A DNA stretch of 64,000 nt from Lumnitzera littorea (taxonomy: Eukaryota > Streptophyta > Magnoliopsida > Myrtales > Combretaceae), in contig JAMXBB010000003.1 in NCBI GenBank assembly GCA_024138015.1, positions 70,900,468 to 70,964,467 of the forward strand. Reading direction: 5' to 3'. The position numbers and the translations under genes were made by a program. How positions within the stretch are numbered: the stretch's first letter is position 1; each line of letters starts with the position of its first letter. The notes beneath the pieces were generated by a model. The model made no database searches. It was not told the DNA's origin and was given only the letters and a program-made list of their open reading frames with translations. This document shows positions 43,457 to 53,970 of this stretch, in pieces.

Positions 43457-45689
43457 TGTCAAACTCGAAACCAAAGAAAATAATAGCGTAAAATAAGAGA
43501 AACAAACAAAATAAAGGGAAAAATAAATTGTTTTCTTAAAAGTTCTTGGTATTGTAAAAGCTAAGTAAGGGCAGTTTGGGCATAGGGTTTTTCAGCGAAC
43601 TTTAGGTATTTAATTATCCTGTTAGACTCTAAAACCCTTTTTCCACCTTTTTCCAACATGTACAATAATTGCTCCTTAGGTTTTTGTGCGATCCTTAACG
43701 AGGTGGAAACAATAAATCTCAGTAAGATCTAAGTAGGACAATTATAAGTAAGGTTAAGGAACGCATGTTTAGTATATGGTTTTGTTGTTTTCTTTTAAGG
43801 GAACCTCTCTTTTATACATAAGATAGCCCCACCATGAATTTAAGTGACCTTCTTGGTTGTCTCACAACGGATATATGCACTATAAACATCTCTAAAGGCG
43901 AATTACTATAAGGCAAGTTGGTGTATGTTGTTGTTATTGAGTTTTTACTAAAATATCTTGAGGAATTTCATTTTTTCGCATAGGGTAGTAGGAAAAACGA
44001 CCATAGGGCGATCCTACATGTACCCTAAGGTATTTTTATGTGGTGGTGGTGGTGGATACGTTAGAATCATTTTGCAATAGGTACTTTCTGTTTTAGCATG
44101 CCTTATATATGTTGTTTCAAAGGATGTATATTGATGTTAAGGTTGAGATGTGATTTTTAGTTGAAAAGATGTTTTATTTGGGGTTTTAGATGGTTGTGAT
44201 AATGTTTCTCTATCGGGTTTTTCTATTTAGGAGTGTTAGGTTACAAAATGGCAAAGGTTGGGGATTTCCACCCCCCCCCAACAACCCCATATAGATTCTA
44301 GATGCTAAGGTTAAAATGTCTGAACACTAATCAAGCTAGCATCTAAGCGCCTGACAACTGTTTCTTGTAGTAGTGTTCCTTTATGGTTTTTGGGGTCTTT
44401 TTAATATTGTCTATCAATCTTAAACCTCTTTCCTAAACCTTTCGAAACATGAATTATCACTTGAATAGGTTTACAAATTGATCTAACTTCTTAGTGATCT
44501 TAGGTTCCGTTTAAAGTTCTTAAGAAAACTTAAGTTGGTTAAGTTATTAATATCGTTAGTTAGTTATGAATTTGAATTAGTGTAGTGTTTCTCTTGCAAA
44601 CAAGTTGTGAGGCTTTTATGTCAAATCCCAAGCAATTGCTATAGTCAAGGACAAGGTTTGTGTATTGCTTGTATGTGCTTAGCATTAGAAATGTAAATGA
44701 ACTTAATGAAAACTTAGCTTAAATAAGTGTTGCATTTGTGCTTGGCTAAGCTTAAGAGATTAGAAGGACCTGACCTTAAGGTGGTACCTTGACGATCCTT
44801 GCATGATGTATGTTGACTAGAGTTACGCTTAGAAATGATTTGGGTAGATTTAGGTTTATCATTGATTCTTAGGGTGATGGGAAGGACCCAACATCGATAC
44901 TTATATGTATTATATATATATATATATATATATTGTGTACTAGAGTCATGAGTTACTTTAAGTTCTAGGATGCCAGAACTATGCTGCTTGTCAAACTTAA
45001 ATAAAGATAATAAAGTGTGGTTATGAATTTCGTTTTTATTGTTTTAGTTAATGTGCGCATGCTTACACATTATTATGTGATCATGTGCTTGTGTTTAATA
45101 CCCTTTATTGAGCTTTGGTCACCCCCTAGATTTTCATATTTTTAGATGCAGGCATAGGTATGGATGATTGTAAGGAGTATCATGGTGATTATGGGTATTA
45201 TGGCAATAAAGTTGATCATTATGAATACTATTATGATTTTAGAGATGATTCAGTGTAGCTAATTTGGGTTATGAGACTTGTTGTTATAGTTTATCAAACA
45301 TGTGTTATTTTCTTTTAGTTATTGTTATTTGGGTCTAGAGAAATCATCTAAGATTTCTCAAGTCCTTGTTAGTTGATGGTTTTAAGTTGTTAAGTATGAA
45401 GATTTGAGATATTAGTTTTTGTTATATGGCATAAGAGACAGATGTTAAAGAATAATGTTAAGTTATTTTGTTTGAATGAAATATAATAAGGATTTGATCC
45501 TTCATATATATTGGGGAATTGTGGATGTATTTAAAACATCCCTGAATTATTGCATGGAAGTTAATATAGGTAATAAGTGATGATTAAAGTACATGAAGTT
45601 ATGTATAAGTGGAATCTAGATGCTTAATGTGTCAATAGGTTATAGGAATATGTGTTAGGTTGTAATATCCTAAGTTTTGGAGTGTTACA
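43457..45689 (+). repeat. Gypsy 5' LTR (2.2 kb)
   Basis: It begins TGTCAAACTC, ends AGTGTTACA and is followed after 7 bp by the PBS. The first kilobase is repeated at 53006-53970. It contains a (GGT)n run at about 44040-44056, a C run at about 44270-44279 and a (TA)n run at 44911-44933. Confidence 0.9.
44911..44933. repeat. (TA)n microsatellite in gypsy LTR
   Basis: Uninterrupted TA run inside the 5' LTR. Its counterpart position is lost from the truncated 3' LTR. Confidence 0.95.
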
Positions 45690-45696
45690 TCTTCAC

Positions 45697-45714
45697 TGGT
45701 ATTAGAGCCATAGG
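45697..45714 (+). other. Gypsy primer-binding site (tRNA-Met type)
   Basis: TGGTATTAGAGCCATAGG lies just inside the 5' LTR. It resembles the initiator-Met PBS TGGTATCAGAGCC with one C-to-T change. Confidence 0.85.
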
Positions 45715-46329
45715 TTTAAATAACCTAGGTTTGAATTGTAGTGGAAGTAAGTGTAAATTAAAGTGTTATAACCTGATCATGTTGATGGTTGTGTAATATG
45801 CAAGGTTGTGTTAAGTTTGTGCTTGAAGTAGCTATTTTGTTAAGTTCTGAGTATTCCTTTCCTTTCTTGTGCCTTAATTATAGTGAAGATATCTCATCCT
45901 TTCCTTTGAAACCAATTGACATGACTTTGTTCATGTGATCTTTTCTTATAGCATGCTTAAGAGTGGTGTCACTTCCAACTTTTGTTCTCGTCCTTAAGGC
46001 AGTAAGTATACTAACCTAAATAACATCCCTCTGCCAAACCAGAACTAAGTTGAGACAGGTTTGCCACTTTAAGGATAGCTACCCTTACCACCAGCCTAGG
46101 GCCAACGTACCCTTATTTAGCCATTGGCCCAGTAAACTTAGGTCTAAGATCAAACCTATCATCCTTGGGGCATACTTACCCTAAACCAGGCCTAGCCATA
46201 GTTTAACCAAGGATGGGGTTCAGATACAATAACGACTACTTAAGTTCTACATTTAACGGATGCTGTGATCGGGGTGCTGGTGCTATAACAGCAGTAGTAA
46301 TATAAAGGGACACATAGGTCATTCAAGCA

Positions 46330-46822
46330 AATGTTGAGGTTTGGAGATAAGAGAAGATGGTAAGGTTTAAAGGCACTTATGTAGAGATAGTGGGGTAGAT
46401 CGTAAGTGTAGAGTAGGGTATGAAGAGGAATAAAGAGTTATTGTCTCATAAAGAGAGGAAGGCCTTAGGTAAGAGGCTTATGCCGAGTTATGGACCATTG
46501 GAGCGATTCAAGAGACTTTCGTTAGGCATCATGATCAGAGAGGGTGGCAAACCACCCACTGCCTAGGCCAATGATGTGGCCAACTCCAATGCTAACTTGT
46601 TTACCTTTACTAGTACCAGTTAAGTGCACCCATTGTTTTGGACTACATGATATTTCTAAATGTAAGTGGACTCCAAGTGCTTGTTTTCTCTATGGTAAGA
46701 CGGAACATGTCAATAAGGTCTGCAAAGAGCCAACTTTGATGCATCAGGGTTTCTACTTCCATTGTAATCAGAGAGATCACCGAGCAGCAAATTATAAAGA
46801 GGCAGGGAAACTACCTGTGTAA
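46330..46822 (+). pseudogene. Gypsy gag relic with CCHC zinc knuckles
   Basis: Gag C-terminal remains have the knuckle-type motifs CTHCFGLHDISKCK, a second degenerate CFLYGKTEHVNKVC, and CNQRDHRAANY with the last Cys replaced by Tyr. Upstream coding is broken. The zinc knuckles would package the element RNA. Confidence 0.8.
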
Positions 46823-46959
46823 ACTACCTAACCTACTGCTAATTAGAACATAGCTAAAGTGGCTTGCCCTTAGTTAGGACTCTACTAGAGAGCACCGGCC
46901 TTACTCTTTGCTATCTAGTAATAGACTCAGAGTCAAAAGACTTCAGAGGCAAATACTCT

Positions 46960-47230
46960 TACAGACACACTCACTATCTTTAACAAGAGCATACATATCT
47001 TATTTGATATTAGAGCATCTCGCTCATGCATTATCGAATCTTTAGTGAATTCTTGTATGCTATGTGCTATATTTCTGGACTCCTCCTTGATTATGAATAC
47101 ACCCTTAGGGAGTGAAGTTGTGTTGAATAGAATGTGTCATGATGTAGAAATTGTAGTAGAAGGAACAATCTTACCAGCTGACTTGTTAGTGCTAGATATG
47201 ACTGACTTCGATGTAATCTTAGGTGTAGAC
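46960..47230 (+). pseudogene. Gypsy protease relic
   Basis: It contains IHILFDIRASRSCI, where a Ser-Gly is expected after Asp, so the catalytic D-S/T-G triplet is lost. LLVLDMTDFDVILGVD follows, the typical RVP_2 ending (DVILGMDWL) with a stop in place of Trp. Confidence 0.8.
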
Positions 47231-47399
47231 TAGTTGGTGAGATGACATGCAACCATTAATTATTATAACATGGTTATCATGTTTGAGCCTCTAGGAGAAG
47301 TGCCTTTCTAGTATCAAGGGGAAGGGTAGAGGCCAATGAAATGTATTAGTTATGAGTTGTTAAAAATGCCTAGCTTAACAGCCTTAAGAACCGGTAATG

Positions 47400-48510
47400 G
47401 AGAAGAGCTGAAACCGGAACAAGTACTAGTGGTACATGAATTCTTAGACATCTTCTTCGTTGATCTACTTAGGTTACTACCTGATAGAGAAGTCAAGCTT
47501 AAGATAGACTTAGTGCTAGACACTAAGACTATTTCAAAACCGGCATATAGAATGGCACCTATAGAACTTATTGAGTTGAAGAAATAATTACAAGAGCTAC
47601 ACAATAAAGGTTTCATAAGACCAAGTTCGTCTTCGTAGGGAGCTCTAGTTCGTTTTGTAAAGAAGAAAAACGGAAGTATGTAGATGTGTATTGACTGTAG
47701 GGATCTGAATTAGGAGACAATAAAGAATAAGTATCTGCTTCCTTGAATTGACAACCTGTTCAACTAGTTACAAGGTGCATGAGTTTCTCAAAGATAGATT
47801 TAAGGTCAGGCTACTATCAGTTGAGGGTAAAAGCAGAAGATGTGGAGAAGATAGCATTCAAAACAAAAAACGGTAACTGAGATCAAAAGCTTCTTAAAGC
47901 TTGCTGGGTATTACAGGAAGTTTATGGAAGGGTTCTCAAGGTTAGTAATACCCTTGACTGGATTATCGTAGAAAGGGGGTAAAGTTCGATTAGGATGACA
48001 TATGTGAGCAAAGTTCTCAATAGTTGAAGTATAGACTTATCATTGTTCTAGTGTTATCCTTACCTGGCAATGGCTAAGAATTCATCATTTATGGTGATGC
48101 CTTGGTTTAAGGACTTGGATGTGTGTTAATGCAGAACGATCGAATGATAGCATATGCATTATGTTAGCTCAAGCCATATGAGAAAAACTACCCAGTCTAC
48201 AATTTAGAATTGGCAGCAATAGTTCACGCCTTGAAGTTATGGAGACACTAGTTAGTAGGGGAAAGGTGCAAAGTATATACCAATCACAAGAGTTTGAAGT
48301 ACTTTTTCACCTAGAAGGATCTCAACATGAGGCAACAAAGGTGGCTAGAGCTGATAAAGGACTATGACCTAGATATACAGTACCACTCGAGGAAAGCTAA
48401 TGTGGTGCTCGACGCTTTGAGTAAGAAACAACATGGAAATTTGGCCAGCTTATTAATGACGCACAGGTCACTACTGAAGGATATGAGATGGCTAGATTTG
48501 GAAAATTAGA
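47400..48510 (+). pseudogene. Gypsy RT and RNase H relic with internal deletion
   Basis: RT begins FLDIFFVDLLRLLPDREV ... YRMAPIELIELKK, with a stop, then GFIRPSSSS and CIDCRDLN. The stretch that should hold the catalytic YxDD is missing: sequence jumps from about 47860 to the later SFLKLAGYYRKFMEGFS. RNase H remains include IYGDA, the ELAAIVHALKLWRHY region (shifted frame) and DYDLDIQYHSRKANV ... DALSKK at 48360-48430. Confidence 0.85.
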
Positions 48511-48589
48511 CTAGAGAAGTAGGTGTTAGGCTGGCAAATATGTAGATTCAACCTTTGATAGTAGATAGGATTAAGATGGCCTAAGCTGA

Positions 48590-49512
48590 AGATGAGGGTA
48601 TTCAAGAGATAAAGAGGAAGATGGAAATGGGAAAAGTAGTAAAGTTTATCATAGATGCTAATGGAGTACTCAGGTACAAAAGTCGATTATATGTGCCAAC
48701 AAGACTAAAATTGAGAAGTGAATTGCTGAAAGAGACACATTACTTGGGATACACCATACACCCAAGTAACAAGAAGATTTACTAAGACCTAAAGGCACAT
48801 TACTAATGGAATAATATGAAGAGGGAGATTGTAGAACACGTGTTGAGGTACCAAACTTGTTAGTATATCATAATCGAGTGTTAGGGGCAGGTAGGTGAGT
48901 TACAGCTGCTATCGATTTCGGAATGGAAGTGGGAACTCAGAACAGGTCACCATGGACTTTGTGACAGCACTACCAAAGACCCTGAGCAAACATGATGTAG
49001 TGGAGGTAATTGTGGACCAACTTATGAAGTCAGCTCATTTTATTCCTATTAACATTGGTTACTCATTAGACAAGATAGCTAAGCTATATATTAAGAAAGT
49101 AGTGAGGCTATATAGAGTACTGGTAAAGATCATGTCAAATAGGGACACTCATTTTGTAGGCAGATTTTGGAGAAGCCTACACAATTCTTGGGGACAAAGT
49201 TGTAGCTCAGTATGCCTTCCACCCATAAACTAATAGGTAGTCAGAGAGAACCATATAAATACTCAAGGATTTGCTTCGGGCTCGTGTACTCAATGTTAGA
49301 GGCCATTGAGACAAGCACTTATCCTTAATAGAGTTCACTTATAACAACAATTATTAGGTGACTATCTAAATGGCCTCTTATAAAGCACAGTTTGGTAGAA
49401 AGTGCATATCGCCTTTACAATGGGAATAGGTTAGAGTAAGATAGGTTTTGGGTCCAAAGTTGGTGCAAGAAGTAGTAGATAAGGTGAGTTTAATTAGGTA
49501 GAGAATGCAAAT
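48590..49512 (+). pseudogene. Gypsy integrase relic, N-terminal and core
   Basis: Fragments of the zinc-binding region (around 48720-48860) and core (WEQVTMDFV-like EQVTMDFVTALPKT, VEVIVDQLMKSAHFIPI, SNRDTHFVGRFWRSL) are present with many stops. The frame is cut at 49512 by the solo LTR and resumes at 52442. Confidence 0.85.
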
Positions 49513-49690
49513 TGTCACGCCCCGAAGCAGCAGAGTCGTAACAGCCCCGTCGTGTAAACCATCATAAGATAGAAGTTGGACTTACAATCGCTATCTTAGA
49601 CCTGATCTACACAAGGCGTCCATGACTAACTCGCTTTGAAGTAAACAATTTGTAATTTAAATAAATCATTTACCTAAGAAAGTGAGGAAA

Positions 49691-49712
49691 TATATATATA
49701 TATATATATATA
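49691..49712. repeat. (TA)n microsatellite
   Basis: Uninterrupted TA run in the solo LTR. Confidence 0.95.
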
Positions 49713-51639
49713 GTATAATTCAGTTATTACAATTAAAGTTTACAATAATTTTCCATAATATATTTTCTAGTTATTACATTATTCAGAAATGAAAAATAAG
49801 TCTAAAATAAAAACTTAGACCTTAAAATTTTGTATTTATTCTTCAATATTTTTCCTCACTCCCTAGGATCCAGTAGTTGCTAGCTTCAGTGTAATTGGTT
49901 GCCGCTTCTTAGCTAGCACCTGTACGACATCTATAGGGATGTGAGCAACCACAACTCAGTAAGTTAAGATGGAAGACTTAAAACTATACCATACACACAA
50001 CAAGGTTTTCAATCACTTATTAGGTGCAATGCATGTGCAAGCAAATGTCATCGTACAACGTTATCCGACTCAGGAGTTGCCGTTAATGCAACAGCTCACG
50101 ACCAAACCTAGGCTTGTGTAATGGAAACCTTGCTCCTCCCACGACTACCTTCGAACCACTGTCTTCACCCTCGCCGCGACCTCCTCTCTTATCACTTAGT
50201 TCGACTAAAGATGAAGAAGGGACCATTTTGCAATCCTGCGCTATCTCTTTCGAAGGGGTCGGTATTTGGCCGGAGAGTCCTAAGTTCCTCTAACGGGTTG
50301 CCATGCATGTCCGATTATGATTACTGGTCGTATATTTGATTAAGTCCAATTTAGGGTAATCAATTATTACATACAAATCATACAATATATGCCAGAACAA
50401 CAAACAGAATCATAGCATCACATACTCAAACACATGCACACATTCAACTATCTAGCAAGCACAAATAAGCATAATCTTAAGTCTCCAAAATACGGCATCG
50501 TATTAATCCCAACTTACCTCGACTCTTCGCTCATTCACTCGAAGTCCGATTTGCTCAGGTCATCGTCGATCATCCCTATAACACAAACGTTGTTTTAGCT
50601 TTTCATATAACTATTATAGGTTCATTTTATCCTATAACGCTTATTGTTAGGTTTTGTTTAGGGTTTAATACGCTTAATTATCTAGGTCTTAAGTCTTTTA
50701 TAATTATTCTAGGTTTAGAATTATGTTCAGGTTCGGTTTTCGCATCGATTTCTAAATTAGGTTTTAGTTCGATTTCTAAGTAATGTTTTAGATTCCAACC
50801 CTAGAAATCCGTTTCAATCCATAATGTGAAACTAATCACATTATTTCCAAATATCCTAAATACAATCACTACCCCTAGTCAGCATTTTATTTTATCCGGT
50901 ACACTTAAATCCGTATTAGTGTACCGAATTTACTTCTGTTGTGAGAAATTTTTACATTTTTCATATAATTACGTAAAATTAAATTTTGTTTCGAATTTAT
51001 TATGTTCTGATTTTCATTATTTTATTATCTAATTAAACCTAATTTTTCATATTTATTAAATTTCCAATTCTACATATTCCTAATTTTCTATATTTACCAC
51101 ATAACACCTTCATTATTTACACTTAACACTCCATTGACTAGGATTAGGTTTCCACATCAAAGATTAATATCCCTAAACATCTAATTACTATCTAAATCAG
51201 TAATTAGTGTCTTAATTACCTAATTAACCCAAAATCACCCAGTTTTTCCATCATTTTAGGACTAAAAATTAACTTAAAAATTTCAAAAATTAATTTAAAA
51301 AAAATGGCTTCATAGCACTGTTCTATATCACATGAGTATCCTACAGAAAAAAATTAAGCATCAAACTACACTCCTAAGCCTATTTATTTCTAGTTCTAAT
51401 CATGCTCGATTTTGTGCAATTTATTAAGAATCCTATATTTTCAGATATGATTAAACTAAATAATTATTTTTTCCTAAATCTACATAGAATAAAACCTCAA
51501 AATAACAAGTTTTATAATTTTCTGAGCAAAATAACTAATTTTACTAAATTATACAAAATCGGGACAATTATGGGACTCACCCGATTCGATGCTTTCTGGC
51601 CTTCCAAGCCCGGTCCAATCTTGTCGACCGGCCCAGACG

Positions 51640-51718
51640 GTGGGTCTGGAGTGGGGTGGTGGTGGTGGCTCGGTCCCGGGTGGTGGTGGTGGCTCGGTCT
51701 CAGGTGGTGGTGAGAGGT
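51640..51718. repeat. GGT-rich tandem repeat
   Basis: Two units of GGTGGTGGTGGTGGCTCGG plus TCCCG or TCTCA are preceded and followed by further GGTGG runs. It is a strong local G/C asymmetry in otherwise AT-rich DNA. Confidence 0.9.
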
Positions 51719-52441
51719 GGGTTTGGCTCACTTGCCCAATCTGTATAGTTTTTTTTTTTTCTGGATTTTCTCTCGATTTTTTCAGTGTTCCTATTTTTCC
51801 CAAATTCTAAACTATCCAAATGACTTCTGAAATTTTTCCCCTATTTATAGACGATTTTTGTAATTATTATATATTAATTTGACAAGACTTTGCCCATTTT
51901 CCTTGATTTTTGGCTTTTAGGTTGTCTAATTTTCATTGGCTAATTTTTTCTTTTACAGATTTGGACCTGCTACGACCTGATCTTGATTCATCTTATCCTC
52001 TTCTGATTTTTTCTGATTTTTTCATAATTAATTTATAATTTTCTTTAATTATTTACTTAGTTTTTGGCTAATTTAGGTAATTTCACGTATTTTTATCTAC
52101 ACATAAATACATGTGGGGTACATGTGGACATTCTTAATTATTATTTTGGTCATTCTAAAATTTTTAGTATACATATAATCTATCTCTAATAATTTATTAG
52201 TTATTAGATTACACTTTTCACCTTTTCGGTAATTGGCAATTATCATGCTTAAAATTTGAAAATTTTATAGTCTCCTATTTTACTACTTATTTTCTTAAAT
52301 TTAAGTTTATGAGGTCATTTTTACTAATATTCCTTTCAGTAGTTTATAATTTGGGTTTGATCGGATCTTTTAACTGATCGCCTTAAACCTTGGGTTCTAA
52401 GTTCAATTCTACGGTTACTTGGCTTGGCTTTAGGGCTTATA

Positions 52442-52960
52442 CAAACTGCACAAAGTTGTTAAAAGAGTTACATTGACAAGCCAAGGTGCCCTTTGGAACT
52501 TTAGGTAGGAGATGAGGTTCTATTGAAAGTATCTTTAGCTAAAAGAGTTTTTAGATTTAGGCTAAGAGGGAAGTTGTCCCTAATGTGTATAAGACCATTC
52601 AAAGTAATAGAAAAGATAGAAAGTGTGGCATATAGATTGGGGCTTCCTTCTAGGTTAGAGGGTTTCCATAATGTCTTTCATGTACCCATGTTAAAAAAGT
52701 TCAAACCTAATCTAGAGTAGGAGATAGAACAACATTGGATATAGGTAGTAGATGTAAAGACCTTAGATTTATAGCCAAACTTATTGGTGGTGGAGCAACC
52801 TATAAAGATTGTTAACTCTAAGGTTCAAGAATTGAGAAGAAGACAGATACCTTATGTCAAAGTTTAATAGGTAGGCCACTTAGAAAGAGAAGTAACTTGG
52901 GAATTAGAAGAAGAAATGAAGAAGAAGTACCCCTAGCTATTTCAAGAGAAATGTATGTGA
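52442..52960 (+). pseudogene. Gypsy integrase C-terminus and chromodomain-like tail
   Basis: The integrase resumes after the solo LTR with the GDEVLLKVS..., KLSLMCIRPFKVIEKI and NVFHVPMLKKF motifs of the integrase C-terminal domain (52523-52720). A chromodomain-like tail follows (KVQELRRRQIPYVKV, LEREVTWELEEEMKKKYP). The tail would target chromatin. Stops separate the parts. Confidence 0.88.
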
Positions 52961-53005
52961 ACTCTCAACTTTTGAGGACGGAAGTTTTTGTAAGGGGGAG
53001 AAAGT

Positions 53006-53970
53006 TGTAAAACCTAAAACAAAAAAAAAAGTGTAAAATAAGAGAAAATAACAAAATAAAGGGAGAAATAAATTGTTTTATAAAAAGGAATTAGTCGATA
53101 TTGTAAAAGTTAAGCAGGAAGTTTGGGCATAGTGTTTTTTTAGCGAACCCTAGGTATTTAAGCATCTTTTTACACTTTAAAATCCTTTCCCCACCTTTTT
53201 CTAATGTGTGCAATAGTTTCTCCTTAGGGTTAGTGTGATCCTTGATAGTAGGAGGCGAAAACAACAAATCTAAGTAAGATTTAAGAGGAACAATTATAGG
53301 TAAGGTTAAGGAACACCTGTTTAATGCATGGTTTTGGTGTTTTCTTTAAGGGAACCTCTCTTTTACACGTAGGATAGCCCTAACATGAATTTAGGTGACA
53401 TTCTTAGGTGTCCCACAATAAATCTTGTATGGTGTAAATGTCTTTAAAGGCAGATTACCATAAAGTAAGTTGGTGTATGTTGTTGTTATAGAGTTTCTAC
53501 TGAAACATCTTGAGGAATTTCGTTTTTTCACGTAAGGCAATGGGAAAAACAACCTTATGCATGTCTTACGGTATTTGTGTGGTGGTATACATGTTAAAAT
53601 CGTTTTGCAACAAGCATGTTATGTTTTATCATGCCTTGTATATGTTGTTTCAAAGGGTATATATTGATGTTAAGGTTGAGATACGATTTTTGGTTGAAAA
53701 GGTATTTCATTTTGGGGTTTTAGATGGGTGTGGTAATGTTTCTCTATTGGGTTTTTAATTTGGGAGTATCGAGTTACGAAACGGTGAAGGTTGGGGTTGT
53801 TTATAAGGAGTTGATGCATTGTTGTAATCTGCAGATTGTAGTTGGCATTCGGACCCTACCCCCTCAATAGTGTTCAAATGTTAAGGTCAAAACCATGCTC
53901 TTTTGAGCATGGTGTTTGGACACTAGTCAAGTTAGCATTAGGAAGCTAGTTAAGCTAGCATTGGGACGCT
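53006..53970 (+). repeat. Gypsy 3' LTR, truncated
   Basis: It follows the polypurine tract TAAGGGGGAGAAAG and starts TGTAAAACCT. It is homologous to the first kilobase of 43457-45689, then homology stops at about 53970 near GGGACGCTCTATCAC. The remaining 1.3 kb of the LTR was not found to the right. Confidence 0.88.

Larger units (their letters stand above)
49513..52441. mobile_element. Solo LTR (2.9 kb) nested in the gypsy integrase
   Basis: It starts TGTCACGCCCC and ends at about 52441-52443. It is bounded by CAAAT (49508-49512) and CAAAC (52442-52446), a 5-bp target duplication with one C/T difference. The gypsy reading frame continues correctly if one copy is removed. No PBS, polypurine tract or coding domain is inside, so it is what remains after LTR-LTR recombination. 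It contains a (TA)n run (49691-49712) and a GGT-rich tandem (51655-51715). Confidence 0.85.
43457..53970 (+). mobile_element. Ty3/gypsy retrotransposon (chromodomain-like tail), decayed, with nested solo LTR
   Basis: The 5' LTR is 43457-45689, the tRNA-Met type PBS is at 45697, a gag with zinc knuckles is at 46.3-46.8 kb, and protease, RT, RNase H and integrase are at 47.0-49.5 kb. The integrase C-terminus and tail continue at 52442-52960, a polypurine tract lies at 52992-53000, and a 3' LTR starts at 53006. RT preceding integrase is the Ty3/gypsy order. A 2.9-kb solo LTR interrupts the integrase. The two LTRs differ at about 17 of 115 positions in the stretch I aligned, so the element is old. 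The 3' LTR is cut off at about 53970. Confidence 0.93.

Noticed and set aside
51402..51713. Trp/Gly-rich 103-codon frame and its Pro-rich antisense partner
   Set aside because: Both are translations of the GGT tandem repeat in the solo LTR.
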